DNA of 64,000 bases from Isoetes taiwanensis (GCA_021234155.1 JAJEKV010000067.1:2462091-2526090), one strand, 5' to 3'. Shown: positions 45,693 to 58,149, numbered from the stretch's first letter. Notes: a model not told the origin generated them from the sequence alone. Numbers and translations are program-made.

Positions 45693-45940
45693 AAATTAGT
45701 TTTCATTCGTAGAAATTTTAGTAGAATATATATAAGGAATAACAAGGAAGTATTCTGATTATAACCCTCTATCAATTCCCTAGATATGCATGTGAAATCT
45801 ATTTTTAGTAATTTTTGGGTTGCCCCTAGGGGGCAAACCTCGCTCATATGGGTTTTTGATATATTCTAGGTATATGCTAGAATATACCAAGGATATGCCA
45901 GAAACTGCTCCAAACCTACTCTTGCCGGCAAGATAGACAA

Positions 45941-46283
45941 AACTCTTCGTTGTTGGGAGTGTTCGGATGAGGCTGGATCTTGTCACAATGTGCTGTTTTC
46001 GCCACACCTTCTAACCCAATTTCTTCTTTGTACGAAGCTCTGGAATAAATTCCAAATTTTGGGACTGAACAGGTTGGCTTTCTGAGCATCAAAGATTTTG
46101 TACCAAGTAACTCTTCGTTGGAGTGTTCGTATGAGGCCGGGTCTGCTTACAATGTGCTGTCTTTGCCACACCTTCTAACCTAGTTTCTTCTTTATACGAA
46201 GCTCTGTACCAATCCCAAATTTTGGGACTGAACAAGTTGGCTTTCTGAGCATCAAAAATTTTGTTACCAAGTGTTTGTGCATA
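45941..46283. repeat. Tandem duplication, two about 170-bp copies
   Basis: The block running from AACTCTTCGTTG through GTGCTGT...GCCACACCTTCTAACC to GGCTTTCTGAGCATCAAA occurs twice in a row with about 10% difference. Confidence 0.8.
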
Positions 46284-46409
46284 TGCACTACTTGTATATG
46301 GTAATGATTATGCATAGTTTGTTTTCCAAATTGTGCAACGGCAAGCACTGATTAGTTATCAGCATCAGCCCCTTCATGCATCTTACTAGTAGATCCTGCC
46401 TATTTCAGA

Positions 46410-47782
46410 TCAAATTATACTAGAAACACTCCAATTAACTTTGCTACATAATGATCTGACCATCCTTATTGTATGCAAACCTTGCACGCATCTTCCAAAG
46501 ATATCACAAACCTCAATATTGCCACTTTCAAAAACTTGAACATGATCATACCCGTCAGGTGTGCACAACTCCATTGAGCAAGAACATCCAAGCCGAGAAT
46601 TATGAACATACAACAGCGTACTTATTTACTTTGAGATTTCTTATATTGCTTTTAAACTGTTGTGTCAGAAGTTCCATATACTGAAAGGATAACCCAGAAA
46701 ATGTGAAAAGGAGAAACTACTAAGCATGATGTGTAAATCAGAAAAACCGTGCGGCAGATGAGATGTGCATTCCATCCTGTAAGTGAGTAGATTTCGACAA
46801 GAATATTACGAATAAGATATGATCAAGTAACTACTTAGTCACATACTTGAACTACTGCCAAACTGCCAAGGTAGAGGACTTCCATCTACTGGCGACATGT
46901 CTTCATCCACTACACATGGGATTGCAACATGCTTCTGGCCAGCGTAAATATCTTCACAAATGGCGTATCAACGTCATGAATATCTTCAAAGGTCACAACC
47001 TTATTTTCTTTTGTTGGATCTTCTAGTGTAACGTCTTCAAACGGTCCAGATTGATTGGAGGGTGTAAATTCTACCTCTTTGGACATTTTGCAGTGGTTCT
47101 TACATATACATCCATCCAGTGTCTACTTGATGCCCAAGTCAAACTCTCTGCAGACAACTCAGCAGCTAGCAAACGGAGTCCTCTAGGCAGAAGCATGTAT
47201 TTATTTGATAAAACAGCATATAGCTGAGCTTCACAACATATAGATTTAGCAGCAGCCAAGATATCATCATTTCGTGGCACATTATTTATATTATTAATGT
47301 TTGTGCTTATCGAGGTTTGATTGTTTGCACAGTTCCTCTTGGCAGGAGTATATTTTCTATAGCATGTCTTATGTTCTGCGTTGTCATGACAGCCTAAATC
47401 TCCAAATGTTGGCCTTTGTCTTCTCAGTTCTAACACCGGATGAGCAATTCTTATCTACATCTTGTATGACAACATTCATGCTTTCTTGTTTAGGAGTTTG
47501 AACCTCCAAGCATGGCAAAGAATTAAGAAGATCTAGATGATTTGACAAAGCATGACTCCACAGTATTTCGAAACTTACAAAGGACCTGTCACAGGCGATA
47601 CACTTTGCGAGCTAACAACATTCTGGCCTGTGAGAATGTTCCATTTTTACATGCATTTCCGCCACATCTTTGCACGTAAACTCGCAATTAGTTTCCTCAG
47701 AATGGAGGCATCTCTAATGGTTTCCAAAGCTGACATTGTCAGGGAATGGAATCCCACACAGAAGGCACTTTAGCTTCCCTAT
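46410..47782 (-). pseudogene. SUVR5-like histone H3K9 methyltransferase, decayed fragment
   Basis: Minus strand in order: C2H2 fingers (KCLLCGIPFPDNVSF, CEFTCKDVAEMHVKMEHS, then KCIACDRSFVSFEILWSH), a linker with ILAAAKSICCEAQLYAVLSN and YMLLPRGLRLLAAELSAES, then GQKHVAIPCVVDEDMSPVDG ending at a GTATGT donor (46846-46841). A further exon (46613 downward) begins with the pre-SET stretch RLGCSCS...YDHVQVF and DIFGR. This order matches plant SUVR5, a zinc-finger SET-domain H3K9 methyltransferase. Two in-frame TAG codons fall in the finger region and frameshifts occur near 47435, 47085, 46935 and 46490. The catalytic SET core is absent, so it is a pseudogene. Confidence 0.8.
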
Positions 47783-48021
47783 AATCCTAGCTAGTAAATA
47801 GGATGAATGGTTGGTTGGTTTTTGTATCATCTTGTCTTGTATATGGTAATAGTTATGCGTGGTTCATTTTCCATATTTCTGATCCTAAATGCTTTCAAGG
47901 TTATAAATTAGCTGCATTTAGAATAGAGTATTATTAGAAGCTCATCATTTCTAACTGCACGTAGAATAGAATTTTGTTCCTTATTTTATCTATATTTCGT
48001 AGGCTACAAAGAATAGCATCC
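47783..48021. other. Spacer between SUVR5-like relic and MITE
   Basis: Nothing recognised; possibly intron sequence of either flanking gene. Confidence 0.3.
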
Positions 48022-48345
48022 AGGGTGAAAGCATGCTAGGGTGTACCATCTAAAGTTCTTTTTAGGGAGTGCAAAACTACCCAGAAAAGTACCCAACACT
48101 GGGTACTGGGAACTTGCATTAATGTCTCAATAAACAATAAGTTTGAGAGTTTATTCATCCATTTTAGTCTCTAATCGTATTGTCATCCTCTAATACTATA
48201 GATTGATATGTTATTGACCTTCAATTCAAAATTTTTGGATTGATTTTAATGGAAAGAAAAAGTAGAAAGTACCAGTTTTAAAAGTACCCAGTGTAGGTAC
48301 TTTTGAGGGTTCCAAAAGTGGTACACCGTAGCATGCTTTCACCCT
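48022..48345. mobile_element. MITE with 27-bp terminal inverted repeats
   Basis: The left end AGGGTGAAAGCATGCTAGGG (27 bp in all, to 48048) matches the complement of 48319-48345 at 26 of 27 positions. The 324-bp element is non-coding, with internal GTACCCAACACTGGGTAC-type palindromes. Ends of the AGGGTG type hint at hAT, but no 8-bp duplication is visible. Its right end abuts an exon. Confidence 0.75.
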
Positions 48346-48353
48346 CCACACAG

Positions 48354-48615
48354 TCTGTACATGTACCAACACCATTAGACTGTGGAAACTTACCAGATGG
48401 TGGCTCATACATTGTTATGGAGTATTTGCCATTCCATTCTTTTGGCAAGGTGAAATCAGCTTTATTTTTGCTGCCAAGTGCACATGTTCTTTATTTAAAT
48501 TGCAATGTGATTATGTGCAGATTCAGCCAGCAAGTCAAGAGAGCCTTGGTAGAATACTTGCATTGATGCATCTCACAGATGGAGGGAGATCGTTTGGATT
48601 CATATGCCATACTAG
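48354..48615 (+). CDS. Fructosamine-3-kinase-like protein, two internal exons (partial)
   Basis: Exon 48354-48449 (CAG acceptor, AAG|GTGAAA donor) encodes SVHVPTPLDCGNLPDGGSYI followed by VMEYLPF. Exon 48521-48615 (GTGCAG acceptor, TAG|GTAACA donor) encodes IQPASQESLGRILALMHLTD then GGRSFGF. The first is in phase 0 with the second, and together they follow plant FN3K (V-P-x-P...GG-LP-GGSYIIMEF...LGR-LA-MH...GFGF). FN3K phosphorylates ketoamine adducts so they fall off glycated proteins. Both splice junctions and frame are intact. Other exons were not found within 600 bp, so the gene may be large-introned or a fragment. Confidence 0.7.
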
Positions 48616-49233
48616 GTAACATGATAAACTGATACGATTTTGTTTGCATGTCATGCTTATTCAGAACTTCTTTTTGTCTCATCAGGCTTGGTGTAACAAC
48701 ACTAGATAATACATAGGGTATGTCATAGACTGAATTCTTTGTTGAGCGTCACCTTCACTATCGACTCAAGGTACTTGTTTTAAGAAAGTATTGCATGCAT
48801 TCTTGATCTTCTTTCTCATCTATAAGTTCTGGTTCTTTTCTCTATAAATGTCGGTCCCTATTAAGTACATTGACTATATATACTCTTATTAATATATGGT
48901 TACTACTTTATTATAATTAGAAATTCGAATTTTCCTAATGGTTTGGGGTGTTAGTTATGGATTTGCGCCATTTTTCACCCAGGTCTTGGATTGGGATGAT
49001 TCTTCAATTCATTTTGGGTGAAATTTGATGCTCATGCATAATTTCCACTCTAATTTTACTAGAACATTAATTAGACTCATTCTTTTCTTGCATCTAACAA
49101 CTTACTTTAACTTTATGACCCCACTACCTAGAAGAAAAAATTTTCCTCCCATTTCCAAGGTTCAATGGTGGAATTTTCATCCCACACTTAGATAGAGATA
49201 TGGTCAGTGCTAGTTCTTGGTCAACCAAGAACA
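48616..49233. other. Unannotated DNA
   Basis: No further FN3K exon recognised. The last 200 bases would be the leader of the minus-oriented LTR element that follows, but have no open gag frame. Confidence 0.35.
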
Positions 49234-49247
49234 TGGCTCCGATACCA
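49234..49247 (-). promoter_or_regulatory. LTR-retrotransposon primer-binding site (initiator-Met tRNA type)
   Basis: The minus strand reads TGGTATCGGAGCCA, the usual plant tRNA-iMet complement with one variant base, starting one or two bases after an LTR end (…GTGTCACA). Confidence 0.65.
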
Positions 49248-49248
49248 T

Positions 49249-50250
49249 TGTGACACTCCCTACAAAATATACGGCACCTAGTCGTACACTCTGTAGGAAA
49301 TACCCTATCTGGTCCTTCGACCGCACGGGCCCTCCGTCTATCCCGCCCTCCAGGGTATCCCTAGTGTAGGAAGGGGACACGAAGGTGTCTTGCGCGCCCT
49401 TCCCCTATGGGTTCCTATAACAGCGGAAGCATAAACAATGTCAGAACTAGCAACAAGAATATATTGAACTACCTCGAAGGGTAGCACATTGATCCATCCA
49501 TAGATACAATAGAGATAAACATATGCCATAAAACATGAGAGCTCCTACCCAAGGCTCGGACTCATGGGGAGGGAGACTGATGGCTAAGCCACAAGATAGA
49601 GCAGACTGAGATATAACAATGTCGGGGCTGGCTATAGACAATGGCTAGGTTTGACTCCATCCGCCCCTCCTATGCATAATTTGCACATGGGCCAGATCAG
49701 GCTCTGACGTGATTATAGTCTGCCGGATATGCAATCTCGTGGCATCACCCTTCGAGCCTACTCTGGGTTGCATCTCCCCGGTCCAATGAGGCAGGAAGGG
49801 TTGCATCTTCCCTTCCCGAGGTCTAGAGGTTCCATGGGTGGCTAGAGAATCGTGGCGACACATGATCCTTACCCGACTGAACCCCCCCAAAACAAGAGCC
49901 AGGCCGACACCTGCAACTCTTGAGAGGCAGGGCAACACCATTGCCCCAGGAGGTGTCGGACCCATACCTGGCCCACTCGAAGTGACCGGCTATAGGCCTA
50001 GCCTGCTATGGGTCCTCAGTAGCCTCGCTCAACAGGGACCTCCCTCCAATTTGCCTCTAGCCCCGTTATCTGGTGCTAAGTCACATCATAACCCCCATAG
50101 CCCGATGGGTTCCTATGCACAGGCCGCATATAATAGGAACTAAGGGTTCTAAACTAGGAGCATCACTAAGTAATGGCTACTAGGTCTCTACCCCTCTTTC
50201 CAATACAAGAGGAGCAAACATGATCAACCAACAACACATATCCACATAAC
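49249..50250 (-). mobile_element. LTR remnant, minus orientation
   Basis: The LTR 3' end at 49249 is set by the adjacent primer-binding site. Its other end is unclear: it may lie near 50250 (complement starting TGTTATGTGG) or have been displaced by LINE copy 3, which begins directly there. No internal coding region or partner LTR is seen, so the element is truncated. Confidence 0.4.
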
Positions 50251-50259
50251 ATGATAATA

Positions 50260-53114
50260 ATAGAATATAATAGAATAGAATATGATTTTATCGTCCACGG
50301 AGACCAACTGGCCTATGGGACCCAAGTACAAAAACCTTAGTAGCAATAAGGATGCTGACATACTGCACAGTTATATACATAATCACAAGTACAGCTGAGG
50401 TTAATGTCGGACAGGGGGGCATAACTGAGTCCGCGTATCCATTACCTCCCGGAGGTACGATCCCAACAAGCCTACAGAGGCCGTGCTCAGTAGCTCATGC
50501 AAGGCCTGATGGGGCACAACTAACCGAGCATACCGAGCCCGGATATGCTGGTACGCCGGACAGGCCTGGAGGGCGTGACTTTCATCCTCAATGGCGCCCT
50601 GTTGACAGCACTGACAGACTCTGTCCTCACGCGGCTCCCGAATCCATCTCCCTGTCTCAATGCGGAGGTGGTGTGCACCTGTGCGAATGGAAACAATCAC
50701 CATGCGCTTTTTCATGGGTAGATGGGTGCGCAGGTAGTGGTGTGGGCCCCTCGTGAGCATGGGATTAACCTGCTGTCGATAATTTGCCACCTTGACATGT
50801 GACAGGGCCTCTGCATCCCAAAGCTTGGCCATGAAGCAAGCATCCAAGTACTGCTTCAAGGCAGCGCGTTCCTTTGGTGTATGCACTGGTCCACATCTGT
50901 GTGCCTGCACATTCCATAGCGAGAACCACTGGGCTTGCTTGTCTTTCCAGCAGGCTTTGAGTTGCTGCGGGCCCATAGCCACTGCCAAAGCAAGGTTGGG
51001 CGGCCGGGCTTCATCCATAGCCACCACCTTCTGGAAGTAAATAAGGTGACGTTCCAGTGCAGCCCTCTGTAATAGAAGGAAGCCTGTCTCCTGGAGCAAG
51101 ATCTGATATGGGACCGTGGATTTCACTCCCAGTGCCCAGGCCAAGAAGGCCTTCTGTACCTACTCTAGATCGTTCCAAGTGGTGAGGGATATCACTGGCC
51201 CCCATACTTCTGCCCCATAGAGGAGGACCGGTTCAACCAAGGCCCTGAACAAGTGTGCCTGGTGACCCCATGCATACAGCTATGCCTTGTGACTGTTGTT
51301 TTGCATTGCATACAGGGCTTTCCAGCCTGCAGTGACCCGTAACTTGATGGATGCATCCCAGTGTGTGGTAGTAGAAAACTGAATGCCCGAATACTTATAA
51401 GGCTGAGCCACCTCCACTACCTGCCCCTGGTAAGTGAATGAGGGAAGGCGTGGGTGCCGGGATGATGGTACCAGCAGCACCCTTGTCTTGGCCAAGTTAA
51501 CTCTCATGTCAGTGAATTGGCAGAAAGTGTCCAAAGCATCCGTGGCGTTGCATGTCCTCCGGGGGTATATCTTGCGGGGGGCAACATCATCGGCATATAT
51601 GAGTTGCCGGATTATGTGGTGCATCAACTGAGCCCCCCGCCGAGCTAGCCATTCTTCTAGCTGGTCAATGTACAAGCCGAAGAGCGTCGGGGATAGAGGG
51701 CAGCCCTGGCGCACCCCAATGCTACTAACAACGGGCTCCCCGACAAGGTGAGACGAGACGACGAGCAAGCCTCATATAGTCTCGTATATAGCATTCTCGC
51801 AAGTCGAAGGGGGTCCCTAGCTATCTCAATCTGTCCCACAACTTATCCCGAGGCACTGTGTCAAAAGCCTTTGCGAAATCCACAAAGCAACAGTACAGAT
51901 TCTGGCGTTGATTCCGGCTATCCTCTATGAGTGTTCGCAGAGTGAAGATATGGTCAATAGTAGAATGCCTGGGAAGCTCCTGGCGTGAGAGCCCGCACTT
52001 CTCCATCCTCGCCCCAAAGTGTCGGTCGCCGCTCAAGAATCCCTAAGCAACTTGGCAAAGACAGAACCCACCATAATGGTAATGATAGTTGGTCACCGGG
52101 TGGGGGTCCCCCGCTTTGTATATGGGCACAACTCTCTTGGTAGTCCAAAGGCGGGGAAGCCTTCTTGCAATGCCCCGTTGAAGAGTCTTTGTGAGAACCG
52201 ACACCATTGGGGGCCCGCCCACTTGAGAAGCCCCCGCCGCATACCATCCAAATCTGGCGCCTTCCCGTTAGCGGCGTTGCAGGCCCATTATGACATCCCC
52301 TTCGGTAATGACCCGATTGCTAGGCACATGCCTCACGGAGGTACCGGTGCGGCTTCCCATTGGGTCATACAAATGCTGCAAGTATCTCACCCATTGTTCG
52401 GGGTAATATTTCACGTGGGTCATGTGGGCTTACTCAAGACCTTTCTCCAGAAGGCCCTAGGGTGGCGGTCTAGCAGACCAAACATTTGTTGTTGGTGCTC
52501 CGCAAGGTACCTGGCTTTCTTGGTCTTGAGGAAGGAGCGGTATTGACGGACGGCCTGCGGGCGAATGGTGGGGTCCAGCACTTGGCGGAGCCATCGTTTC
52601 AGCTCCCGACATTCATCATCGAACCAGTGATTGCGGCGGAAGGTGGTTGCAGCCCCTGTGGATCGTCGAGAGCGGCCTCTCCCAAAGCATCTGTCCCCTA
52701 CCCTCAGAAGGAGCTGGTTCAGCTGGGCCGTCTGCTGTTGAAGTGTGGGGAGCTGCAGCACTCCTGGCAGCTCATGCTCAAGCATCCTCGCATAGACTAC
52801 CACATGATCATAGTCCAGACGCCACCGTGGTACATGGGGTGTTGGGGCAATGGGTGCTCGGTTGGCCTGCCAATCTATCTGCAAGAACAGGGGCTGATGG
52901 TCGGAGTCTACTTCCTCGTCCTGGCCACCTGTCCCCATTAATCGGCGAGTGATCAAGTGTAGGCATTGCTCGTCTGCTAGCACGTAATCCACCACACCGG
53001 TGCAGCCCCCTAGTTCTCCCCGTCTACAAGTGAAGCGGCCGGAGGATCGCCCATCGTGCCGACCCATTGCAAATGACCGTGTCAAAGATATTGCCCGGCA
53101 TAACGGCCGGTGCC
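50260..53114 (-). mobile_element. LINE copy 3, 3' part
   Basis: The minus-strand 3' tail (TATTC)n lies at about 50260-50285. Above it come the C-terminal domain (50401-51144, with CQCCQQGAIEDESHALQAC), RT (51280-52400, with SSIGVRQGCPLSPTLFGLY, YADD and FVDFAKAFDTVPRDKLW), and the endonuclease C-terminus with linker (52420-53114, VDYVLADEQ, DEEVDSDHQPLFL). The 326-codon frame at 52420-53400 is the longest intact LINE piece in the window, though its first residues come from the inserted LTR. The 3'-UTR hairpin seen in copies 1 and 2 is deleted. Confidence 0.85.
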
Positions 53115-53119
53115 GCCAT
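53115..53119. repeat. Target-site duplication GCCAT, left
   Basis: Recurs at 55812-55816, just outside the inserted LTR. Confidence 0.8.
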
Positions 53120-55811
53120 TGTAACGGTCCCGCCACTTGACGATTTAGTATAATGTATTTATGTGCGTATATGCATGCTTGGCATACATGCAGCATGTGA
53201 CAAATATGAACAAAGATTTTGCATAGAAATAGATTTGGGAAAAGGGCTTTTTGCAAACGTGAAGCTATGAGGAGGCAGGAGCTTGGAAGGATTGCACTGG
53301 GAGGATTGTCGAAGCAAGAAAGAACGTAGGAGCTTGGGACTGCATCAAAAACTGCATCAATATATTCTATCAGGTGGGGTTTTGGATTTTGTGGATTCAA
53401 GTTATGGCTTGCATAGGCTGCCTGTATATGCTTTTGGATGGTAGACTTTCTTTGTGTTAGCTATGGCTGGAATTGCCGAGGCTCTGGTAAAGCCTGTGAG
53501 GCGAGATTGTATATGCAGGTATTCTAGAATTAAATTGGGATATTATGGGCTGCATCAACGGCTTAATCTGCAGCAGAATTGCCACAGTCGGATGCTAAGC
53601 TTATGGAAGCTTCTCAGAAGGACCAGGCTCAGATGGATTTGTCTTGCTAAGAAGTCGAATTAAAGGAATCAAGGGCTGATTTGATAAAATCAGAGGCCGG
53701 CATGGTCATTCCATAATACAGAAAGGTGACCCAACAAACCCAAATTCATGGCAGAGGTCGAAATTGCATGATAGATGCCGATTTGGCTGGGAAAAGGGCC
53801 GATTTGTGAGGATAAGGGCTGGGATAGTTGTTTGAGCCTGCATCGAAATTGTTATGATCAGGATTAGAACTCTGGAAAATGCTTCGAATTGACCTGATAT
53901 AGGTCGGATTTGCTGGATATAGGGCGGATTGGGCTTTAGACGGATGCATGCTGTGCTCGGATATGTAAATCGATCTCTGAAAGGAATGATATTTCGCTCT
54001 GTGCACAGGTCGAGAGTCTAAAATTGTTCTGCTTTAGGTCTACGTTGTTGCCTTTGGTTATAATTGTTGGTCGATTTGTTGCTCATGCTTAATAATAACT
54101 GATAACTAATGTTAGAAGTGAGGATATCAAGATATAAGGGAACATTCGGTCCTTGAATCGAGCACAGACTATCCACAGCATAAGCCCAGGCAAGCTGCAA
54201 GAGAATTGGTGAAGCATAAGCATAAAGATAAGTAAGAACTTGTTTTTCATAAGAAGAATAACGCATAATATGGAATAAGGTGTAATTTAAGCTTAAAAAG
54301 TCTAGAACTATCGAAAAATGGGTAATTCTTGGCTCCTGGAGATGGAACCTATCAGTTGACAGATGTTATATGCAGTTACGATCATAAGACCCTGTGGATT
54401 TTTAAGTTGGAAGTGCGGGTTTTTGAGTTTTTACATTAAGACACACTAATAAATCCTTAGCTATGGAAAAGTAGGTTTTAATGGAAATATTAAAAACCTT
54501 AGCTAATAATTTTAAAGAAAGAAAGCATGTTGGAACTTTGGAGACCTGGAGAAGTTGAGCCAAGAGAGAAATATGAAGTATATGGAGGGTCCAGATGAGG
54601 CTATGGCATAGAGCACTGCAAGTATAAGTGTATAACTGTAAGCTTTTAAGTTGTTGAGCTATATTTTAACAAAGGCATCGTAGCTAATGGATTATCCTCA
54701 TGGGAGAATGGTTCTGAGGTAAGTTTGCATGTTTGGAATGTTGTTTTTCCTTGTTCAGTGAAGTACATAGGTATGGGAGCTACATCAATGATTGTTAGGC
54801 TTGTGACTTCCTCAACATGTTTGGATCAGTAAGCTACTTCAACATGGGCAAGTTGTACAGGCAACATCGGCAAGAGTATGATCTAGGCACATGTATAGAG
54901 AATATTCTGATGAACTTCACATGTCTTGGTCTTTGCATTGTTCCACGGTTGTCTTGGTATTTGACTATGTCTATTGGATCCTCCGGGGTCGGACTTCTAG
55001 GTTCGGTGGCCTAGGTTGCTCCGGCATGCTCATGTTCATCTGTGATTCTCTGTGGTTCTTGTGCTCTATGACACCGGGCGTAGTTCTCCTGGCAGGGATG
55101 CTACGTCACCTCTGTGACTCCATGGTAAGAGGTCCTCCAGCGCCAGACGTGGGCTGGGAAGGGTATGCGCATACGAGGTTCACCCCACCAACTCCGCCAA
55201 CGGGGCTCGGAATGTGAGCTGGCCGGGCATTTCTCTGCTAACAGGGCCTGCATGTAGGCTGGCTGAGCTTCCCATTGTCCCGGAGCTATGTGTCATGATG
55301 GTTTGGTATTTTGACTATGTCTTTGCTTCTGATATTCGTGTTGATATTTCCTTGGATTATGTTGTCATGGTCTTAGCACTGTACTCATGTAGGATCTTCT
55401 GTCTGTGTTTGTGCTTATCCAAGAATTGCAGAGTATTTCCATGCATGCAGTGGCAGCCAGGGATCCCCACTTAGTCACGAGGACTAACCCCAGTGAGTGC
55501 ATGTGCAGTGAATAAGCAAGGGATGGTAGCGATGCAGCTGAGGATCGCGGTTGAGCGAAGCTCCGGGGTTGAATTGTTCACAATTAGACGTTATATTTGT
55601 TGAGAATATGGATTCTTTGGATGTTAATATTTTCTGATTATATTGAGATCTCAAGTATTTGCTCATTGAGTTTTGAGCGTGTCATTTCAACTGTGCAAGG
55701 AGAAGATTCAATTCTTCACCAATTCAATTGTTTGTCGCATCAACCTAGAATTAGCACAGTATTGACAAGATCCCGAGTTGCCTAGAGGGTCAACTCGGCA
55801 GGCTCGTCACA
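53120..55811 (+). mobile_element. Solo LTR (2.69 kb) inserted in LINE copy 3
   Basis: Begins TGTAACGGTCCCGCC and ends GGCAGGCTCGTCACA, so TG...CA termini with imperfect inverted ends, flanked by a 5-bp duplication. Removing it and one GCCAT rejoins the LINE endonuclease frame (…TQYG to the LCRAISLTRSF region). It has no gag or pol frame and no internal second LTR, which fits recombination between the two LTRs of a long-LTR element. A GC-rich block at 55000-55300 could be the U3/R promoter part. Confidence 0.75.
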
Positions 55812-55816
55812 GCCAT
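55812..55816. repeat. Target-site duplication GCCAT, right
   Basis: Exact partner of 53115-53119. Confidence 0.8.
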
Positions 55817-57790
55817 ACTGTGTCATCTGGCTGTCATCTGACGCCCTTGGCCAAACCATCTCTGTGGGGTCCATTTGCAACACATCCTCAGCTAGAGGTG
55901 CGAATTTTGGGATCTGCTCTGCCCCTGTGCGCGCATTGAAATCTCCAAGTAATATGACCTTGCCCAATTGTCTGTACTGCTGTATGTCATCATATAGATC
56001 GACATAGGGCTCCTGCCTGTCCACATCCAAGTGCGTATGGTAAAAGTTGCTCTCAGCATGTGGGAAGTAGCAAGCCGCCACAAAGAGAGGGCTGCCATCG
56101 CCGTTTCTCGCACTTTTCGCACCCACATTATCTGTTGTGCCCAATCGCCTTACCGTGGGGAGATCGATTGGGCCAAGGTCGTGCGGTAGTAACACGCAAT
56201 TCCTCCGCGGTCCTCGTTTTCCTGCACTCATTGAAGACGAGTAGGCCCGGTATCCCGGCAAAATCGGGTAGCCTGTGACCAAAGATGTTCCCATGTTTCC
56301 ATGAGGAAGATAAGGTCCATGTCCATGGCGGCGGAATTGAGATCGCCCCCTTACGCCATGGAAAGCCACGGCAATTCCGGGATACCACGCCGAGGCACGA
56401 TCCCTATTTAGTGGCATACATCGCCACTTCAGTCCGGTGGTAGTGGTGGTCCTGTGGGGATGTGGAAGATGCACGATGCTCAGGGGCCTCCTCGAGGGGA
56501 CTCGAGGGGCCGGAGTGCCCGTGATCCCCGCTTTGGCGCTGAATTCCCGCATCCTTCCCCCTGACCAGCCCCCCGTTGCCCCTCCATGTCTCAAGGCAGG
56601 TCCTCGACTTTGGCCAGCTCACGCCTTCGGGTCTCTTTGTCTTTGGGGTCAAGTCCCGGGCAACGTCTGAGCCGCCCCTTCAACTTCCCGCCCCGACGCA
56701 GATGGCCACCCGCTCCGCACGCTCTCAAGCGTGGAAGATGACCACCCTGGGCTTATCGGGCCGAATTCCATGAAGACTCGCCTTTCCAATGGTCACAAGT
56801 GCTGGGAACATCATCCGGTCCAAGATCTGTGTCTGGAGTCGGGAAGTGAGATGTTCTCCCGACTCCTCCGTCAGGCCTCGCACTACCACATTGTGGCTCC
56901 TGCGTCGCCGTCACGGAGTTCGCACGGGGCCGCAAGCAGTGTTGGTTGAGGTGGGTGAGGCATAGGCTGTGGCCGGCGCCTAGGTGGTGGCGGCCCGGTG
57001 TGATCTGATGTGTCCGCAACAGGTGTTGCAGGTTGACGCCCTGTAGGTTGGTGGGTTAGCGGGGTTGGTGTGTTCTTTGCTGTGGTTTACGTTCTCCGGT
57101 CACGGAGCTCCGGCTCTTGCGGGGCGTTGTCATGTCTTGCCATCTCCAGCGTGCAATGGCGAGTTGCTCATGTGCCTCGGCACAGAGGCCCTTGCCTTCT
57201 TTGCAACGGCGGCCAGCTCACTGTAGCTCCGATCTCGTGCTAAATCCTTACTCAAGAAAGCGCTTCGGTTACGCGGCTAGCTTCCAAAGCGGTGGACTCC
57301 TTGTCTCCACGGTGGCGGCCTCGCAACCTCGGCGGGGAGGGGCGGCACATGCTCTCCCTCGTGTCGTGGCCTTAGCCTCCCTCAACCTCGGCTGGATCCG
57401 GGGCGGGGTTACGAGTGTCTCCTGCTCTACCCGGTTCCTGTCCTGCGTCCCAGCTTCCATTGCTGCCAACACGGTGTCTAGACGCCCCCTCATATCTGCA
57501 AGCTCCTGCTGGTATTGCTGTCTGTCAAATTGTAGCAAGTGTATGCTATCATCTGCCTGTCGTACGCGATCCTCCAATTCTGTGATTCGTCGTTTTTCTG
57601 GCACCAACTGCCTGCGCAACATCCAAGATATTATGTTCTTCACCTCTGTCGGGAGGCCTGCAAGGCGTGCACTGTTGGCCTCAACCCTCGCCTGGATGCG
57701 GCTCCAAGGTTCAACTGGCGGATTGCCTGTGTGGCCCGCCTGTCAGGTCGACTGGGCAATGAGAATAACATCTAAACCTAACCATATACA
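55817..57790 (-). mobile_element. LINE copy 3, 5' part
   Basis: Minus strand: ORF1 with a coiled coil (57643-57269: RRITELEDRVRQADDSIHLL followed by QQYQQELADMRGRLDTV), a basic Pro/Arg-rich tail, then an ORF1 C-terminal part and the endonuclease N-terminal half (56390-55817: FHGVRG, GSPLFVAACYFPHAESNFYH, KVILLGDFNARTG). ORF1 proteins bind LINE RNA as coiled-coil trimers. The 5' end is uncertain, between about 57650 and 58100. Without the solo LTR the copy is about 4.8 kb, the most complete of the three. Confidence 0.75.
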
Positions 57791-57834
57791 TCTAACTTAC
57801 AGTTAGGGTTCATTGATTAGGGTTCAAGATCTAG

Positions 57835-58149
57835 ACTGATGGTTCTAAGAAGGCTTTACTAGAGACACGAAATGCTAACTCATCTGGAGTCCTACGTCCA
57901 GATGATCTACAAAGAACTCTAACCCAAATACCTGCTCCTGAGGAACTCCCTTCTACTCCCGGCGTCTCCATGGTCTTCAAGGTGGTCGAAGTAGCTCCCA
58001 CTCCCACTGATGTGCACACGCTCTGGGGGTTGCTGTGCTATGCTATGCCACAACAGACGGTTGTCGAAACGGAGTTTCGAGCGCGAATAGAGTTCCCAGA
58101 CTGTTGGAGCCAGAAAAATGGCCTAGGGTTAGGGTTTGGCCATTTATAG
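57835..58149 (+). other. Unexplained 104-codon open frame
   Basis: Open between TAG at 57832 and TAG at 58147. It reads LRPDDLQRTLTQIPAPEELP and FKVVEVAPTPTDVHTLWGLL, plausible protein composition, but has no start near its beginning and matches nothing I know. It abuts the probable LINE 5' end and may be leader sequence by chance open. Confidence 0.2.

Noticed and set aside
57117-57806. 229-codon plus frame
   Set aside because: It is the complement of the LINE copy 3 ORF1 coiled-coil region, whose minus-strand reading explains the conservation.
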